A stretch of DNA of 64,000 nt, taken from positions 744,001 to 808,000 of the forward strand of contig PUFA01000313.1 in NCBI GenBank assembly GCA_003508835.1, read 5' to 3'. The position numbers were made by a program, and so were the translations under genes. The stretch's first letter is position 1. The number at the start of each line of letters is the position of its first letter. Below are positions 1-13,040 of this stretch, piece by piece. The stretch comes from Eonycteris spelaea. Taxonomy: Eukaryota > Chordata > Mammalia > Chiroptera > Pteropodidae. Under the pieces are notes generated by a model. It was not told the origin of the DNA. It ran no database searches and saw nothing but the letters and a program-made list of their open reading frames with translations.

Positions 1-68
1 GTCCCACCAGTAGTGTATGAGGGTTATTTTTTTCCCACATCCTCTCCAACATTTGTTATTACTTGTCC
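1..68 (-). mobile_element. L1 LINE 3-prime-region fragment, cut by window edge
   Basis: The first bases resemble the antisense of an L1 3-prime region: a 'caccagtagtgtatgagggt' phrase and a 'cacatcctctccaacattt' phrase are both typical of mammalian L1. Similarity stops near base 68. The element continues to the left of the window, so its length is unknown. L1 subfamily is not resolved. Confidence 0.7.
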
Positions 69-2324
69 TGCTGGAAAGTAGGTTTATTCAAGAGCTGGCA
101 CCCAGATAAGTTAATCTCAGTTGTGACCCTTTGTATTTATCTGTCTGTCCAGATTTCAAGGTAGTAGTTTTTCCTATGACTTCAGTTCTCCGAAGAGTCT
201 AAAATGTCTTTGATTCTCAATTTTTTCAGCTTTTTTCCCTCTGTTTTAAGCTTTTTAAATGTCAGAACTAAAACCAGAATCCTAATAATCCTAATCTTAG
301 TTTGTATAATTCAAGGCTCTGTTACTAGGTATATATAAGTTTATGACTACTATTTTTTTTGGCAGTGTCCATGTGTATCTGTAATAATGCCTTTGACTTA
401 AAATCTGTTCTCTTTGAAATTGATGCTACACTACCTTTCATTGATTATACATTGCTTGGAATGTATTTTCTCTTTTGTTTTAACATTTATGCATGATTTT
501 ACTTTAAGTGTATCTCTTTTTAAGAAGAATATAAAATACATTTTACCCTTCATCTGTCACATAATGGATGAATTATCTACCAAATTTTACTGTCTTTATT
601 TTTTCACTGTTCTCAGACCTGCTTTTGAAGTTAGCCATTTGATTTCTAAATCTGTAGTGATTATGCTTAGCTTTCCTGATGTGATTGTGGTGGTGGTTTT
701 ATGTTTGTTGTGTTGTGTTTTACCTTTATTTTTAATATAATATGCACATTAAAAAATCTAAAGTTAATTAGTATCTTTCTCTTTCTCCTCAAAATACACA
801 GACCATAGAAATATTTAAACACAATCACTCATCTTGGCCTCATCACACTCACATCTTTCATTACATGTTGTCTAGCATTTTTCATACTTTTCATTCCAGC
901 TTTTGAGGATGTGAATTTTTAAAACCCTTCCCCTTGTATAAGTTCGTAGCTTGGTAGTGAATCATTATTCAGGGAACTTTGATAAGACAAATAAAATCTC
1001 ATGGTAATTCATGGGAATCTGCCATATATCCAAGATCCCAATCCGTAGCCTTGACCTAAAGAGGACCATGGCATTAATCGGAATCATTGGATGACTATGT
1101 TCTTTATTTTAGCAACATACAATACAGCAGGGTTTTTTTTTTTTTGCATTCCCAGAGATTGTCTGCTGACAGGAATTTGGAATATTTCATGGATTTCTGA
1201 ATGTGTAATAGAGAATTCTCTTATTCCTACTTCAATTAAAGACTTCTCTGAGATCCAAGGCACAGTGCATTTATCTTGGGGTGAAAGTAAGAAAGAGAAA
1301 CACTGACCAGAATCAAAGTTAAATTGAGATTGAGGGGGTTTTGATGTTCCTCTGATCTGAAAATGGTATCATATTTATTGATTCTGTTGACTGAAATTGT
1401 ACTCTGGGTATGTTTTATGTATTGGGATGTGCTCACAGTTTGAACTTTCATATAGAACTTGTTTCTACTCTGAGCTCTACTGTCTATTAGCATTTTGACT
1501 GCACATACAATATTTTACACTTGCTTGAGCTTAGTTTCTTTTATATGCCAAAAGGTGACAATATTGGCTCTGGTTACTCCACATAGAATAGTTGAGAGAG
1601 TCAAAAACAGTGAAGGATAGTGCTTCCTGGATTACAAAATATTATGCAAATGTAAAGGATTGTTAAGAAACAGGAAAATACTGGAAAATTGCATGGGGCT
1701 TAGGTCATGGTCCTAGTGAGTCATCTTGTCAGGGAGGCAAGAATTATTATAAAATCAGAGGATTCTGAAGATGTTCAATGTCTTCCAAGCATAACCTATT
1801 TGAAGTAAAATAGTGATAAAAGCTGAAAAATATCAATGCACTAAGGATGCCAGGTCATTTTTGACTGCTTTATAATTTATGTCTGACATAAAAAGCTGGG
1901 ATGAGACTTATTTCATAGAGACTGAAAATCTAGACTGATGAAACATCTGAGGGAAATCTAAATTTAGAATAATTCTGTTTTATGTTGAAAGAGTGCGCAA
2001 GGAAGTTCTTCCCTATAATTTGGTACCACTTAAGAACGGAGAGACAAAGAAAACTGGGTCAAAGAAAGTGATCAAACAACAGTGGTGCATATGACAAGCA
2101 GAAGCAATACCTTGGCCTCTCCAATCTAAGCCACTGATTATTCCCTTACAGCTCTGTGACTCTGATCTGGTGATCAAATCATTATAAGATTATAAGATTT
2201 TCCCCCTGTTTCTTTCATTTCTTATACCATTTTTCACCCTTTGCAATAGGGTTAAATGCACCAGAATTTTTGTCTTATTTTTGAGGAGGGTTCAGGAATA
2301 GAAAACATAAAAGTTTAGTACCTG
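69..2324. other. Plain AT-rich stretch, no gene seen
   Basis: No conserved open frame, RNA gene or confident repeat was seen. The longest frame (414-740) encodes a Leu/Phe-rich string from T-rich DNA and looks like chance. A T run lies near 1132-1145. Parts of 100-700 have the T-rich look of antisense LINE DNA but I could not align them to a family. Confidence 0.55.
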
Positions 2325-2415
2325 CTATGACTATACAATGAGAAAGTTTAATGACTTTACCAGTGTCATAAATTAAGTTACAGTGCTGAAATTTAAACCC
2401 ATGTCTATTTGATGC
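2325..2415 (-). mobile_element. MIR SINE fragment
   Basis: Antisense of the MIR core: an 'atgagaaagtttaatgactt' phrase is followed by a degenerate 'ggtcacacagctagtaagtg' counterpart and 'aaatttaaacccatgtct'. It ends directly at a 19-base A run (2416-2434). Confidence 0.7.
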
Positions 2416-2460
2416 AAAAAAAAAAAAAAAAAAACAAGACAAAAACAAATAAAAACACTT
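2416..2460. repeat. A-rich tract
   Basis: A pure run of 19 A is followed by A-rich sequence with scattered C and G. It abuts a MIR fragment. It could be the tail of an unrecognised retroposon or a simple A-rich expansion. Confidence 0.85.
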
Positions 2461-2502
2461 TTTTCATTTTGCAATTGAGAGATCTCAGTAGAAAGGTGAG
2501 AA

Positions 2503-2505
<3 letters not shown>

Positions 2506-2542
<37 letters not shown>
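2506..2542. repeat. (CA)n dinucleotide microsatellite
   Basis: An uninterrupted AC/CA run of about 37 bases, likely length-polymorphic. Confidence 0.97.
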
Positions 2543-2544
<2 letters not shown>

Positions 2545-4535
2545 GAATATGTTCAGTTATCTATGTGGTATAATTTCAGAGGAAATGACTGTTCTTCCAA
2601 ACACATCTATCAGCCATACTTCTCAAACCTAAAAAGAGTTCCATTAAAACCAGAGATAGCAAATAAGTTTCATTTTAATTACCAGTTCTGATTAGTTAGC
2701 AGTCACTGCCTCAAGCACTGTGTTGAGAAAGGTTCTGAGGAGGATGCTTCCTGCCTCAGCGGTAAAGAGTATTATGATCAGTGATGACTGTTATGGATGT
2801 GGGAGGGAAAAGCAGTTGGCATAAGTGCCAAGAGTCTGCCATCATGGAACTAGGCATTTATTACCTTGATTTAAGTGATATTATCTTCAGCTGTTAATAG
2901 TCCAGTTCTCTTGAGATGAGGCCTACATTCAACCTCATCATTTCTTACACCTCATTTTGTGAGGAAGTTAATGGGATCTTATACTAAGAGAAGTATTTCA
3001 TATCATAAGAGAAAGAAGATTGTGGGAGCACTGCATTCTAAGGGAGAAGGAGAGAAGCACTGTGGAGAGTGGCGGGAAAGGCCAGACACATAATCAAGCT
3101 TTGTTCATTTTATGAATGTGCGCAGAGGGGCACTGTTTAAAATCACCAAAGGTTAATCACAAAGCTATCTCGGGTGGCTTCATTGTTGGTTCATTGGTGT
3201 TGTTTAGTATTATATAGGTACCCACAGTCTCATAAAAATGAAAATTGGTATATTAATTAGAATTTGCTTCCATTTGAGCAATAAAATTGCTTTATAGTCT
3301 TTGCTGGGATCAGAAGGAATTAATCTGAACAGTAGTAGCTTGCCAGAGGAAAATTATAAACAGTGTCTACATTTTCACAAGATAGGGCAGGAAAATAAGA
3401 AACGTATTTTAGAAAGGATAACAAAAGAAGGTTAAGCAAAGTTAGCTCCTATCAGTGAACACCTCTGAATGGCAGTCCAAGAGAAAAAAAAGTAAGGTGG
3501 CTTGGGGGAAAAGCCATAGATGGTTACTGGGGATCAGTATAAAAGCCAATAATCCAGGAAAGAGCCACTCAGGGACCAGGAATTAAACATAGGACACACT
3601 GTGTCCTGCTAGCTGTTTTATTCACACTAATTCCTGACAAGCCAGGTTCTATCAGGTCAGCCAGCTTTGTCCACTTACCTGTTGCTTCAGTCAAAAAGCT
3701 GGTTGGACTGATATTTTCCGTGAGTTGATAGATTTGGCTGAATGCAACATTTGCCTGGATTTCATATCGGCACAGTCTAGGTCACATTGTAAATCTTAAT
3801 TTGCTGCTTGTCTTGATTTTCTGCCACTAATAGGATCTACACATTTGAAAATTATGTTTTCAATATAATTATTCAAATAACTCGTGTAAGCAAAATTAAA
3901 CTTGATATGATTTCCCATGGGAAATAAGAATGTGAAGTGAGCTCCCTTATACTAATCTCATTTTGCCTTTAGCCACCACACGATTGAACAAGTAACATCT
4001 CTAATATCTTCACAGAATTTAATTGGCCCCAATAATAGCAACTTCATAATATTTGTACAATGCCCCTTCAGGGGAGTGAGTATCCTCAGAGAGGTCAATA
4101 AGTGAACTATGGGCCTTGGAGAAATGTGGTCGAGTGAATAAGTTCTCATAGATCATCAGTCAAGTCAGAAATCCAAAGCAAGTAAACTCAATGCTTATTG
4201 CAAGGTTTGAGGAGTCAGAATACTGAACCGTGTATCATGGTGTAGCAGAGTTACAGGTTAGCTAAAGACAAGGCCCAGGGCATGGGCAGGCACCTCTGAG
4301 TCCAGTGCTGACAGCAGAGAAGTGATAATAAATGGCTTTAAATAAGAGTATTATTTATATAACATTTTACTACTCCAAAGACCTTTTATGAAGATGTTTT
4401 ATTTTATGAATAATAAAAGATTTACAGAATAATCAGATATGCAAAATAAAATAACTTAAATGAAATCTAAACAGTTCAAGGGCAAAATGTCAGCAGAGTT
4501 GCTGTTACATGGATACTCTCATAATGACCTCGTGG
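2543..4535. other. Plain stretch, no gene seen
   Basis: No conserved frame or confident repeat was recognised. The region near 2990-3180 is less AT-rich than its surroundings. The 63-residue minus frame at 3958-4149 shows nothing conserved. Confidence 0.5.
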
Positions 4536-4539
4536 ATAT

Positions 4540-5035
4540 ACAAGTGGTTTACATTTTCTGTGGACAATTTGGCAGTGTGCATGACCATATGAAAACATGC
4601 TCACAGTCTTTGAGCCAATGATTCCACTCCTGGGAATTGGTCTAGAGAAATAAACTAAAATTGAATGAAAGATTTATACATAAAGATTTTCACTGATCAT
4701 TACATAGAACAAAAAGAAAGGACCTAAATAGACAAATATTACTTAAACAAATAAATTAATACCATAAATATGTAGCCACTAAAATTATGTTAGAAAATAT
4801 TTCTAAAGTCCTAAGGAAATTATTATAACACATTAAATCAAACTAAAAAATGGAAAATTACATATTTAGAATGATCTCAATTATATTAAAAAATACATCA
4901 AAAGAGAGAAATGCATTAACATCAACATAATATCTCAAGGTTGTATGCATATAGATGATTTTCAATCATGTCACTTTAGTGTTTCATATTTATTGATATC
5001 ATGTAATATGTAATAGTTCAATAATAAAAATAATT
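4540..5035 (+). mobile_element. Old L1 3-prime-region relic (L1MC/L1ME type)
   Basis: Sense-strand resemblance to the last part of old L1 elements: 'gattccactcctgggaatt', then a long A-rich stretch with the 'aatagacaaatattacttaa' and 'ccataaatatgtagccact' counterparts of the consensus phrases on water-table counts of small islands of identity. Substitution and indel load is heavy. The subfamily is only a guess. Confidence 0.65.
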
Positions 5036-5099
5036 TCCTATTGCTTTTATAATAAAAGTAATTTGCTGTGTGATATTGTATTTGACTAAAAAAAGATTT

Positions 5100-5255
5100 A
5101 GAGAGTATTAACATTATTTCTGCTGTATAGATGAGAACACACAGACACAAATAAATTAAATGGATTATCCAAGGTTACAGTTCCTGTAATTTATAGAACT
5201 AGGACTTAGTCCACTTTTTCTGATTGCTCCTTTCATATTCTTCCTTCTATCCCAC
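5100..5255 (-). mobile_element. MIR SINE fragment
   Basis: Antisense MIR core: 'tatagatgagaacacacaga', then 'aaatggattatccaaggtta' and 'agaactaggacttagtcc' follow the order of the MIR consensus (gag-aaac-tgag / gac-ttgccc-aaggtcac / gaacccagg). Confidence 0.75.
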
Positions 5256-5259
5256 TATT

Positions 5260-7335
5260 TCTTTCAGAAAGAGAATACAAGAGAGGCAGGTGCACTAATA
5301 CTAGCTTCTGCCAGTTAATAACAGAGGAGTAGTTTAATAAGTTGCCTGACAAAAAAAATTCTATGAGCTTTATGAGCTCATCACTCAAGCCTTGCCTCAA
5401 TTAATTAAAACTTTGGTTTCAAATCCACTTCATATCTGATCTTCCTATACCATTAAGCCATCTCTAGTGCATAAGTTCAAACAAACAATCTCCCATGTTG
5501 TACCATTCTTGTTTTCAAATACGTTATCTCGGTCACATTCTTAAGTTTGGGGAATTTTTTTTCCCCAAACTAAATATATCAAAATACACTGTGCAATTCT
5601 TCTTTTTTAATTGTCCTATTTATTCATACCTTGGTTATATGTGTTCACTTTCCTTCCCTAACAGTAAAAGTTTTTTTGGCATGTTAAGTGCCTTGAAGTG
5701 TATTTTAAACCATTCCTTATGATATACGCTTGTTGAAAGCACTTTAATACAACAACCTGTGAATTATTTCGGACCCCGAGGAAATGGTGCCAGTGACTAA
5801 GTTTGCAAGATATGAGATATCTTTTGGTTTAGAGATTTATGGATGCATGGTGATGGTTATAAGACATAAGCCTTAGAACTCATTCATTTCTAATCTTGGT
5901 CTTATTTTCCTGAAATTTATCACTTCTGTGTTGATTTTAAGTTCTGAGGTAAACCACATCAAAAGTCCCATCAGTCATGTATATTAGACCACTTTAGGCC
6001 ATCTCCATACCTCTAAACTAATCACTGTGACAAGAGCTAATTAATTAGCCTAAGCCAGTCCTTACCCCTAACCTTCCTCACCTTCCCCTACCTGCTGGCT
6101 ATTCCCCACCCCCATATAAGCACCCACAAATGAAGGAGAATTTAAACCGAACACTTTTGTAAATTATGACCTAGGGCAGTTGCTCTTGGTGAAGTTGCTC
6201 ATAACTTGAATGAGTTAATACTATTTTTGATCTGGAAACCTAAATCAGATCCGCACTTCAGGTTCTCCGTCAAACTGAGCTAAGCTTTAGTGAATTCAAT
6301 CTCTACATACATCAAAGCAGTGAAGTAACAGACTTTACCCTTATTCCTTGAACATATATTTGTGTAATATATGGACACAAGTGGTCTATATGTCAGGCTT
6401 CTTGAAGAGGTTAAGTGGGACATACAGGACAGGGGTGTGAGCTGGCCATGAATGTGGAGGCGTGGTTTCAAGACAGCTAATATCAATGGGTTTTAAAATT
6501 TCCCTCAATGCTCTGCCTTCCTTTTTCTCCATTTCATTGTATGCACTTACCTGTCACAAAGCCTGCTATTATATGTCCGCCTTGAATTATAACATCAGGC
6601 AATTAAGATTCACAAGGTGCTGAAAGATTTATAAACAAAAGAAAATAAAATGTGTTCTGTGAAAAAGCCAGGAAGTAAGCATCTTCTCAATGAATTATCT
6701 GAAGCCTGTATTCTTCATTTATTGAAATCAAAGTTTCCTTTATATATACAGGAGAAACTTACACCTATGAATTGATACATTTCAGATAGTGTGATTTTCA
6801 GATACTCTTTAGGGCTAATTAAAGTGGTATGCCAATTGGGATTTCTATATGGCCAAATGGTAGAAATGATAAAAGAGGATTCAGTTTGAAATAATAATGG
6901 ATTTGACATCCCTGTTAAAATATTTCTAAAATCAATAAAGGAAAAGCTCAAAGAATAAATTTTAAAAATTCAGTCATTTTTAGCCAATATATGTTGAGTT
7001 GCATCTTATTACATAAGGCATAGGGATTTTTATGCCCAATGTTTGCTGCATCCAATAGGAACTGAGTGTATGAATTCTTCATTTCTTAAAGCCTGGGGGG
7101 ATCTTACTGGCATGAAGGCACTAACTGCTTTGTAACTGAAATATTCTACAGTTCGGTTACCATGCACATTTACTTTTAACATTAAGGGAACACCTCCTCA
7201 TATCTTTCTTCAGCTCATTCCTTTTGAACAGGTATTAGAAGAGAATGTACATTACTGAGTGTCTTTTAGGCCCATTCGTTCAGCACAAGGTAGACTCCCT
7301 AGCATATGCTGTCCACTGAAGATAAACCTAATAAT
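5260..7335. other. Plain stretch, no gene seen; possible LTR-like patch near 6.0-6.25 kb
   Basis: No conserved gene is seen. Near 6050-6130 a C-rich pyrimidine stretch is followed by 'ccatataagcaccc', an arrangement like the U3/TATA part of an LTR, but no terminal repeats or target duplication could be fixed, so I do not call an element. The frames at 5495-5722, 6280-6486 and 6715-6951 look like chance. Confidence 0.45.
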
Positions 7336-7339
7336 ACCA

Positions 7340-7705
7340 TTTCGACAGACATTTATTTAGTGTCTGTTCTAAATCACGTTTAGTTTGCAATGAGCATTTA
7401 ATACACAAGGGGCACACAGAGACAAATGTGATCAGTCCCCTGCCACCAGTAAACTCACTTCGAGAGGAAGATAGCCTTCTTAAGTGAATATGCTACATTA
7501 CATTATCATGTAACACTAGAGGGTAGATAACATTTGAATGTAGAATAAGCTCATGGGAACTTGTTCCTAGGGGTGTCAGGGAAATGTTAGAGGAGAGGTT
7601 GCATTTGAGCTATGGCTGTGTCTTACAGGATGTGTACAAATTCACCAGACTGAGGAAAGTTAGAAAGCGAGAGGAAGGCTGTTAAGTCAGAAGGATAATG
7701 CTGTA
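7340..7705 (-). mobile_element. L2 LINE fragment
   Basis: Reads like antisense L2 3-prime DNA: 'gacatttatttagtgtctg' near 7347, a 'cacacagagacaaatgtga' patch, then the 'gttgcatttgagctatggct' counterpart of the L2 phrase about gaggtgacatttgagctgag near 7598. The order matches the family. Divergence is high. Confidence 0.7.
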
Positions 7706-7709
7706 CAAG

Positions 7710-8415
7710 GTACACAAAAACTTCAAAAGAACTCTAGATATACTCTAGAGAAGCCCACTACCCTTACATTGCAGAAGCAATGAGTGCAGACTGGCAAGGA
7801 GATGTCACCTGCCCAGTCCCAGCGAGTAGAGTCAGTGGCTCTCAGGGAAGCATTCGTGCCAGCCCACACTGCCTCTGTTTACAAACAGAAAATGTTGTGA
7901 TGGTTAGAATTTCCAGAACGAATGCTTTGTTCCCAATCTCATTCCCTTTTACTTGTGTGGATCCTTGCATTTTTAATCCAGGCTGGATGAATAGCCGCAG
8001 GCACATCTTGGTCTATTTAGCATCCTGGAACAGTGTGGAAACAAAGGGACTTGCCCAGCAGGTGGGCTTCTTCCCCCACCATTTCTCCAAGTGTTTGTTC
8101 TTCAATCTCAGATCCCTGCAGGAAGCTAACTCCTTAAAATTACTCACTGTGACTTAAATATCTTCTCATTTAGGACATGTAGCTACCATTTACAATTTGC
8201 AATATTGAAAACAGCAAAAAAAGCTAGCAAGCAAACCCACAGTGGCAGGAATACACCCAGATATGTACAACTATTGCCATTTGTTTTATCGGATTAATGA
8301 AACAAAATATGAAAATCAACAATAATAAAAATCAGTTATGTGAAAAAAATTTTCTACTTCAAATATGAAAAAGCTGGCATATAGTGTATCCCAATACATA
8401 ACTTTGAATCAAGTA
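7710..8415. other. Plain stretch with a 125-residue open frame of no recognisable family
   Basis: The plus frame 7780-8157 is one of the longest in the window, but its product has no recognisable domain, signal peptide or repeat. Upstream there is no CpG-rich promoter, and I saw no splice context that would make it an exon. I treat it as chance. Confidence 0.5.
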
Positions 8416-8419
8416 ATCA

Positions 8420-8605
8420 TGATGCTTAGTACAATGACTTAGGCACCAGGAAAACCGATTTTTACTATAGTTCTGTCATTTACTGGCAGTGATATCCTAG
8501 ATAACCTCTCAAAATCTCCATTTTCTCATCAGCAAAACAATATAAATAACTACACAGGGTGAGTGTGAAAATCAAATAGAGTAATGCAAGTGGAAATACT
8601 TTTTT
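8420..8605 (+). mobile_element. MIR SINE
   Basis: Sense-strand MIR: degenerate 'ctgtcatttactggcagtga' (counterpart of gccacttactagctgtgtga), then 'tccattttctcatcagcaaa' (cagtttcctcatctgtaaaa) and 'gtgaaaatcaaatagagtaa' (gaggattaaatgagttaa), in the right order. Confidence 0.8.
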
Positions 8606-9069
8606 AAGCTATGAAATTTTATCTTGATATAAGGTATTAATGTTATTCAGATGCATTTTTAAAAATGGTGTACTTAGAGTTTTAAGTGCCAATTCCCTTA
8701 TGTGTGATCTATATTTATTTTTTTTCCACTTCTTAAAAATTGCTGCATTAAATGCTAGTGCATTTTTCAAAGTGCTCTGGCTAATATCAACAGCTATATT
8801 TTAAAATATAATTATGCAAAATAGGAGTTTGCATAAGTTCATGGGAAAATGAACTTAATGTTATGAATGCAATGTTATATATACAACCATCTTAAAAATA
8901 TGGTTTTGTAGGCTTGATTTGACTGAATACACAATGCCACATGGTTGACTTGCATTTATGTCACCTTTTTCTTTTATTCATCTGAAAAATATATTTAGTT
9001 AAGAGAGAAAAACCACCTCTTTGTAAAATTGAAAGATAACATTCCGTATATGTAATTTCAAAAATAGCA

Positions 9070-9290
9070 AAGCACTTTCACATGTGCTTTTGATCCCCAA
9101 ATAACCTTGTGTATTGGAGAAAACACACAACATGAATTATCTTGGTACTGTTATTTCTCTTTTATAGATGAGAACAATGATGCTGTGAGAGGTGAAGTGA
9201 TTTACTGAGATTTAGACTTTTAGGTCCCAGGTCCCTGTTTCCTTGTCCAATGCTGTATCTCCTATATTACAGCTCCCTTTCAATAGTACA
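9070..9290 (-). mobile_element. MIR SINE
   Basis: Antisense MIR: 'aaagcactttcacatgtgct' near 9070, 'cttttatagatgagaacaat' near 9159, 'gtgagaggtgaagtgattta' near 9185, and a decayed accession-pattern end with 'aggtccctgtttccttgtcc'. The spacing fits a nearly full-length copy. Confidence 0.75.
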
Positions 9291-9294
9291 GCTT

Positions 9295-10235
9295 GAGTTA
9301 ATATCCAGTATCATATCAACATGAGGACTCTGTTCTCTCCCCAATGTCTCAGCTGCCCTACTTTTCAGAATTTAGGGATTCAGCAATCTGTCAAGAAGGA
9401 AGCTGACCACTTAGCACAGACAGATTCATTTATGAGGTCATATGCAAGGTGGGTTTCAAATATGAGAGCACATTTGGTTAAGACTTCTTATATGAAACAA
9501 ACATCTAAAGTGATTTTCAACAAGTGACACTTTAATGCAGCTTCTAGGGTTTTTATTCTATTCAATAGTAGTCCCTATACATATGATGTCAAATGCATGT
9601 TATTAGCAGGTATTAAAAAATTCTTATGAGTCACACAAAGCTGATTAACCATCTTCTGGTGATTCATGTGTTTATGCAGTCTCTTTCCTCCTTAAATCAA
9701 GTCAGTTTTTTTAACAACAGTCTCCTTGAGAATGCTTTTTGCTTTTAATGGAAAATAATAAATCTTAATGGATTCTCCTTTATCCCAGAACACCACATAT
9801 TCTAATATTATAAATATGTGAAACCTGTAATTCCCCCCAAAAGCCTGCTAGTTCTATTCAGTATTTTAAGCTTTAACAGTAGACTGCTTTATAGAGATTC
9901 TATTCTACAAGGTGCTCCCGTCTTTAGCATAATATCCTGTGAAGTCTTACCATAATTGATACAAAATTATGCATACAGAAAAGAAGTGAACAAGGTATAA
10001 TCTGTAAGAGAGTAGATTTAGTGGTTTTTGTTAAATCATTATTAATTCTCTAAGTTTCAAAAGCAAATACATCTCTCTTACTAGCTTAATAGAGCCTAAT
10101 TGTACATAAAACTCAAATGTGAAGAATGGATCCAATATGAGGTGAAAAGTACTGTCTAAATTCATTATCTACTCAAACTGTTGCCATCATATAACATTTA
10201 AGAGTGAGTGAGTGTGTGTGTGTAAATAGTTAGGT
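9295..10235. other. AT-rich stretch, no gene seen
   Basis: No conserved frame or confident repeat. A short GT-rich patch (10201-10223) precedes the LTR that follows. Confidence 0.55.
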
Positions 10236-10238
10236 GCT

Positions 10239-10697
10239 TGTATCTATTTTTTAGGCTATTGAAGCAAATGATCGCAAACTGGGTGGCTTGAAATAACAGA
10301 AATGTATTGTCTCACATTTCTGAGTTCTGGAGGCTGGAAGTCCAAAGTCAAAGTGTTGTCAGGACCGTGCTCCTTCTGAAGTTCCTATGGGAGGATGCTT
10401 CTTTGCTTCTTCCAGCTCTGGTAGGCCCAGGTGTTCCTGGCCTTCTGGAGCACAACTCCAATCTCTGCCTCCAGCATCACATGGCATTCTCCCTGTGTAT
10501 CTGTGTGTCTGTGTCTCTTTTTTTCTGAGGACACCAGTCATATTGAATTAGGGATCCACCCTTCTCCAGTATGACCCCATCTTAGCTTAATTAATCAATC
10601 TTCAATGACCTTAATTCCAAATAAGGTCATTTTCTGAAATTCTGGGGGTTAGGACTTCAACACATCTCTTTTGAGAGGACACAATTCAACCCTTCAT
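10239..10697 (-). mobile_element. Solo LTR of MaLR/ERVL type (MLT1 family)
   Basis: In reverse orientation this follows the MLT1 LTR. The right end reads 'gacacaattcaacccttca', the reverse complement of the LTR start; then come 'ggttaggacttcaacacat', 'ccaaataaggtcattttct', 'aggacaccagtcatattgaa', 'cacatttctgagttctggagg' shortened here to its core, and 'actgggtggcttgaaataac' at the left. The plus-strand ends are TG and CA, as expected for an LTR. No second LTR or internal region was seen, so it is a solo LTR. I could not find a matching 5-bp target duplication. Frames 10307-10528 and 10359-10541 lie wholly inside it. Confidence 0.88.
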
Positions 10698-10859
10698 GTG
10701 GTTCAAAATTAAAAGTGTATCTTATATAAACTATTCATTGAAAATACCTCTTCCACCCCTGTGCTTCATTTGTCCGATTTCACCCCATATCCAAAAGTAA
10801 TTACTGTTTCTTATATAGAAATTAGCAATATTTCTAATATCTTAGAAATTCTATTTTAG

Positions 10860-10880
10860 ATAGATAGATAAATAGAACCT
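10860..10880. repeat. Short (GATA)n-like tract
   Basis: 'tagatagatagataaatag': a short tetranucleotide run with one change. Confidence 0.85.
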
Positions 10881-10949
10881 ATGAATAGAAAAGATGGACA
10901 TCTTGACTCACAATAAGATAAATTCTCATTAAAACTCTTTGAAGTTTCC

Positions 10950-12800
10950 TTTTTTTGACAATTCCTATTCAGACAGTATATATTTCTCACCCTATTTGTG
11001 TTCCACAAGAGTGATTTTAAAGTATTCTCTTTACAGAGAACTTGCCTACTACTTTTAATACCTATCTTAAATATTTTGTCATTTTTGTTGCTACTATAAA
11101 TGTGTGATTTCTTTCATTGTTATTTATTCCAGATGACAACAATTTTACTGATAGTTGTGTATATATATGAAAGTTATTGATTTCTGTATATCATTTTGCA
11201 TCTCACTAATTTATTGATTTATGATACCTTTTGTTTTCCAGTTGATTCTCGTGGGTTTTCTATGAATACAATAATATCATCTGCAAATATGGATAGTTTT
11301 ACCTCTCTCTTTCTAATTTATAACTAATTTATTTCACTTATCTATTGTTTTAGCTAGTATCTCCAAAATAACATGAAATAATAAGAGTAATAGTGGATAT
11401 ATGTATCTAGTTCTTTATTTTAGTGAGAATACATCTGGTATTTCCTCATTAAACATGATTCTGTCTTTTAGGGTAAAATAGATATATTTTATTATATAAA
11501 GAAAATATCCATACATTCTTATTTTGTTAAGGATTTTTTTAAATCAAGAGTTTCTTGACGTTTGCCATATATCTTTCAGAATTTTATAGAGTCAGTAAAT
11601 ATTTTTCTTAGACCTACTATGATGATGAATTAAATTAGTAGATTTTTTATTACTATACCATCCTTGCATTCCTGAAATAAACTACTCACTCACTATGCAT
11701 TTGTTTTTTTAATGTCCTGTTGGCTTTTTAATTTTGTATGTTGATTTTTATATCAATTTTCCTAAATTGTCTTGATCTATCATTTTATTTTTATGTTATT
11801 ATTTGAATTTTTGGTATAGGTGTTAAAATAGTTACATTGAAAGTAAATTGCTTTTGTTAGTCTTTATTTTCTGTTCTCTGAAGTAAAATTGTTACTCTTT
11901 AAAAGCTAGAATTTTCCAGTGAAATCTTCTAAACTGGATTTTTATTTTTGTTTTCATTTTTTTTTCCAATGAGATAAACTCTTTAATAATTTTCTCAAAT
12001 TCTTCTGTGAAAATTAGTCTGTTGTGATTGTCTATCAATTTTGTGGTCAGTTTTGGTAAAGTAAATTTTTGTAGAAAATGCTCTATTTCACTCATTTCCC
12101 TCAAGTTTTCACATTTATTAGCATTAAGTTCAAAAATGTTTTTTATGGTAGTTTTAATTTTATTTTATCATATGATTATTACTCTATTAGCATTTCTTAT
12201 TTCATGCATTTGTGCTTTCTGTGTTTCTCCTGATTAGGTTAGCTAAAGAGTTGCCTGTTTTACTTTTTTTAAGTCAAAGAATCATAATTTAGAATTATTA
12301 GTTCTAGTGCTACTTTTTCTAATTCATCCATTTCTTTTTTTTAATTTTTATTAATACATTACTCTGCTTTCCTTTTGTTCATTTTATTATTCCTTACTGA
12401 ATTCAGTAAGGCGCCTATTTTAATTTTCTCTTATTCTTTTTTTCTTCACTGACATACATTGTTAAGATTATGGATTTTCTTCTGATCGCTGCGTCAGCTG
12501 TAGTCTACAGGTTCTGATATTTATTTTCATTACAGTTGATTTCTACGAAGACTGAAACTTCAGTGTATATTGCCTCTTACTCTAGAGTTCCTTAAAATGT
12601 TTTACTGGTTTTCTAAATTTGAGACATGTTTCTTCATGTTTTTTATAAACAGAAAATATCATCTATCTCCATTTCTATTTTTTTGGAACTAAAGAGATTT
12701 AATTTATAGTGTTATATACTGTTAATTTTGTGACTATTTCATGAACTTTTGTAAAAGATACATAATTATTATCTAAGAATCATGCAGATTTTCTCTGCAA
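10950..12800 (-). mobile_element. L1 ORF2 relic (old L1M lineage)
   Basis: T-rich on the plus strand, with phrases matching antisense L1 ORF2: 'tcatctgcaaatatggatag' near 11278 (part of the reverse transcriptase region), 'ccatccttgcattcctgaaa' near 11659 and 'caattttgtggtcagttttg' near 12036. The reading frame is shattered, and there is no open frame of LINE length. It holds the frames at 11892-12104 and 12028-12237, which are therefore not genes. Ends are approximate. Confidence 0.8.
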
Positions 12801-12899
12801 TTTTGCCTTGAGTATGAAATATTTAAAGAGGGAGTGCTGTCTGCTTTTACTCTCACTAACATTTATCCTTATTTTGTGTATCTTTCCTTAACTTTATCA

Positions 12900-13040
12900 T
12901 CAGGCCCCCCAGTATAACATAAGCTCCATAAGGGCAGCAATAAAATGAATCTTTTCAAAACCATGTCTTTAGCTACTAGAAAAGTTCTGGGCATAGAGTA
13001 GGAGTTTACTCAATATTTGTTAAATGAATTCATATTCTTA
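12900..13040 (+). mobile_element. L2 LINE 3-prime end
   Basis: Sense L2 end: 'cataagctccataagggcag' near 12919, 'tctgggcatagagtaggagt' near 12986 and 'caatatttgttaaatgaatt' near 13012 follow the L2 terminal block. Confidence 0.85.

Noticed and set aside
2506..2542. CRISPR-like or other regular arrays among the simple repeats
   Set aside because: All regular arrays here are microsatellites with units of 2 to 4 bases and no spacers.
6050..6250. LTR-like patch with TATA-type 'ccatataagcaccc'
   Set aside because: No terminal repeats, family phrases or target duplication could be fixed.
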